Assembly: GCA_045222795.1 (NCBI GenBank)
Contig: JBGUZF010000077.1
Coordinates: 1 to 6,686, forward strand
Source: Colimorpha sp045222795
Lineage (GTDB): Bacteria > Bacteroidota > Bacteroidia > Bacteroidales > P3
Direction: 5' to 3'
DNA: 6,686 bases
Part shown: positions 5,464 to 6,686 of the stretch, one piece after another
Numbering within the stretch: the first letter of the stretch is position 1
Layout: each line of letters begins with the position of its first letter
Notes under the pieces: generated by a model
What the model was told of the DNA's origin: nothing
What the model saw: only the letters and a program-made list of their open reading frames with translations
The model's database searches: none
Program-made: the position numbers and the translations under genes

Positions 5464-5490
5464 CGCCAGCGGCTAAAGCCTGGCGTTAGG
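5464..5490 (+). repeat. Stem-loop module (second copy), GC stem plus GTTAGGG tail
   Basis: CGCCAG pairs with CTGGCG and GGC with GCC around a TAAA loop, with one unpaired C; the tail TTAGGG follows. This is the same structure as 3574-3600, with an A-T pair replacing the wobble. Confidence 0.72.
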
Positions 5491-5508
5491 GCGTAAGTCA
5501 GTTGTTTT

Positions 5509-5529
5509 AGTTTACAATTTACCGTTTCA
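5509..5529 (-). repeat. Degenerate heptad tract (3 units)
   Basis: Plus-strand units AGTTTAC, AATTTAC and CGTTTCA keep a 7-nt period and are inverted relatives of the NGTAAAC tract at 3891-3918. The third unit is diverged. Confidence 0.55.
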
Positions 5530-5556
5530 TTTAATTCGAGTAATTAGCCTGTAATT

Positions 5557-5602
5557 GACCGGCTCCCGCCCTAATTCGAGTTAATTCGTTAAATTCGCCG
5601 TT
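5557..5602 (-). repeat. Dispersed CGAATTA/GGC-GGGA-GCC module (inverted copy)
   Basis: The reverse complement reads AACGGCGAATTTAACGAATT, continues with a further CGAATT unit and ends in GGGCGGGAGCCGGTC. It corresponds to 3708-3745 with one extra CGAATTAAC-like unit. Confidence 0.75.
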
Positions 5603-5633
5603 CAATTTCACCTTTCACCTTTCACCTCTCACC
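5580..5633 (-). repeat. 54-bp inverted repeat, right arm
   Basis: The reverse complement matches 3837-3890 at 49 of 54 positions. Its outer end meets the first base of the rmlB stop codon triplet (5633-5635). Confidence 0.8.
5606..5633 (-). repeat. Heptanucleotide tandem tract GGTGARA, 4 units, abutting the rmlB stop
   Basis: Plus-strand units are TTTCACC three times and TCTCACC once: four units of 7 nt, the inverse of the 3836-3863 tract. The tract begins exactly where the rmlB reading frame ends. Confidence 0.85.
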
Positions 5634-6686
5634 TATCTCTTATCGTACATATCCTCGTAGTACTTCAGGTAGTCCCCCGAAGTGACATTCTCAAGCCACT
5701 CTTCGTTGTCGAGGTACCAGCGGACGGTCTTCTCGATGCCTTCCTCAAACTGGAGGCTGGGCTCCCAGCCGAGCTCGCGCTGCAGCTTGCTGCTGTCGAT
5801 GGCGTAGCGCATGTCGTGACCCGCGCGGTCGGTGACATAGGTGATGAGGTCCATGTCGGCACCTTCGGGACGGCCCAGGAGTCGATCGACGGTGTTGATG
5901 ACAACCTTGATGATGTCGATGTTCTTCCACTCATTGAAGCCGCCGATATTGTAGGTCTCGGCGCTCTTGCCCTCATGGAAGATGAGGTCGATGGCGCGGG
6001 CGTGGTCGACGACATACAGCCAGTCGCGCACGTTCTCGCCCTTGCCGTAGACGGGCAGCGGTTTGCGATGGCGGATATTGTTGATGAACAGCGGGATGAG
6101 CTTCTCGGGGAACTGGTAGGGGCCGTAGTTATTAGAGCAGTTGGTGACGATAGTCGGCAGGCCGTAGGTATCGTGGAAGGCGCGCACGAAGTGGTCGCTC
6201 GAAGCCTTGGCGGCGCTATAGGGGCTGTGGGGCTGGTATTTGAGGTCCTCGGTGAAGAATTTTTCTCCATAGGCCAGGTGGTGCTCACCCGACGATGCCT
6301 TTGTGGTGAAGGGCGGCTTGATGCCTTCGGGGTGCGTCATCTCAAGGGCGCCGTAGACCTCGTCGGTGGAGATATGGTAGAAGCGTTTGCCCTCGAACTT
6401 CTCCGGCAGGCTTTCCCAGTAGATCTTGGCGGCCTGCAGCATGCTGAGGGTACCCATGACGTTGGTCTGTGCGAAGGTGAAGGGGTCCTTGATGGAGCGG
6501 TCCACGTGACTCTCGGCGGCGAGGTGGATGATGCCGTCGACATGCTCCTCCTGCATCAGCTTGTAGACGCCGTCGAAGTCGCAGATGTCCATCTTCACGA
6601 AGCGGTAGTTGGGCTTGTCCTCGATGTCCTTGAGATTCGCCAGATTGCCGGCGTAGGTCAGCTTGTCGAGGTTGATGATCTTGTAC
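5633..6686 (-). CDS. rmlB: dTDP-glucose 4,6-dehydratase (5'-truncated by window edge)
   Basis: RmlB converts dTDP-glucose to dTDP-4-keto-6-deoxyglucose with bound NAD, the second step of dTDP-L-rhamnose synthesis for surface polysaccharide. The window has 350 residues from LDKLTYAGNL to the C-terminus; about 25-30 residues with the Rossmann glycine motif lie beyond the edge. Fragment landmarks: HLAAESHVDRSI (54-65), the catalytic triplet in STDEVYG (Thr107, Asp108, Glu109), YSAAK with Tyr156 and Lys160, NCSNNYGPYQFPEKLIPL (182-199), GKGENVRDWLYV (214-225) and DRAGHDMRYAID (286-297). The roughly 20-residue insertion around KASSGEHHLAYGEKFF is usual in Bacteroidetes RmlB. A GTG at 6598 is internal, because homology continues upstream of it. 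The stop at 5633-5635 touches a heptad repeat tract. It is probably the last gene of an rml cluster to the right (inference from orientation and common gene order). Confidence 0.95.
   Translation of the reverse strand, partial: YKIINLDKLTYAGNLANLKDIEDKPNYRFVKMDICDFDGVYKLMQEEHVDGIIHLAAESHVDRSIKDPFTFAQTNVMGTLSMLQAAKIYWESLPEKFEGKRFYHISTDEVYGALEMTHPEGIKPPFTTKASSGEHHLAYGEKFFTEDLKYQPHSPYSAAKASSDHFVRAFHDTYGLPTIVTNCSNNYGPYQFPEKLIPLFINNIRHRKPLPVYGKGENVRDWLYVVDHARAIDLIFHEGKSAETYNIGGFNEWKNIDIIKVVINTVDRLLGRPEGADMDLITYVTDRAGHDMRYAIDSSKLQRELGWEPSLQFEEGIEKTVRWYLDNEEWLENVTSGDYLKYYEDMYDKR

Larger units (their letters stand above)
5329..5632. other. Repeat-rich intergenic region between the rpmG promoter and rmlB
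   Basis: No gene is supported here. It holds the second copies of several modules from 3574-3890: the 83-bp module (5357-5439), the stem-loop with GTTAGGG tail (5464-5490), a degenerate inverted heptad tract (5509-5529), and the inverted CGAATTA module plus GGTGAAA heptads (5557-5633), which run up to the rmlB stop codon. Module order and orientation differ from the first gap. I find no clear intrinsic terminator for rmlB. Confidence 0.8.

Noticed and set aside
5665..6288. 207-codon minus-strand frame overlapping rmlB
   Set aside because: It is a frame-shifted reading of rmlB, Ser/Thr/Pro-rich, with no homology pattern.

Overview
The window looks like a chromosomal stretch from a member of the Bacteroidales (Prevotella/Bacteroides-like; genus not resolved). 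Four things point there. The promoters have the Bacteroidetes form, TAnnTTTG at -7 with TTTG at -33. The L33 and DUF4295 (bL38-like) pair is typical of the phylum. A GH92 mannosidase lipoprotein is present, and RmlB is of the Bacteroides type. Coding DNA is GC-rich, while the gaps between genes are AT-rich and unusually repetitive.

Layout. 1-2603 (minus strand): a ROK-family sugar kinase followed 69 bp downstream by a GH92 alpha-mannosidase lipoprotein that runs off the left edge; a single promoter lies in front of the kinase. 2692-3701: a plus-strand type II toxin-antitoxin pair (RHH-like antitoxin, RelE/ParE toxin, 11-nt overlap) bracketed by two nearly identical 33-bp direct repeats. 3401-4133: a 733-bp convergent gap packed with short tandem repeats, small GC hairpins and dispersed modules, ending in a 16-bp-stem terminator. 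4134-4649 (minus): a small outer-membrane beta-barrel protein. 4728-5328 (minus): a short ribosomal operon with consensus promoter, L33 (rpmG), the DUF4295 protein and a terminator. 5211-5632: a 422-bp gap that reuses the modules of the first gap, some inverted. 5633-6686 (minus): rmlB (dTDP-glucose 4,6-dehydratase), missing only its N-terminus at the right edge.

Functionally, GH92 plus ROK suggests trimming of alpha-mannosides (such as N-glycans) and phosphorylation of a released sugar. RmlB belongs to dTDP-rhamnose synthesis for surface polysaccharide. L33 and DUF4295 are translation genes. The TA pair is an accessory addiction or stress module.

The least conventional content is the intergenic DNA. 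Seven tandem tracts have a strict 7- or 8-nt period. Four of the five heptad tracts have exactly four units, and most units read approximately RGTRWWN on one strand. These tracts are shuffled together with 25-80 bp modules carrying tiny GC hairpins whose loops vary. This resembles a mosaic intergenic repeat family, which I cannot match to a named class.
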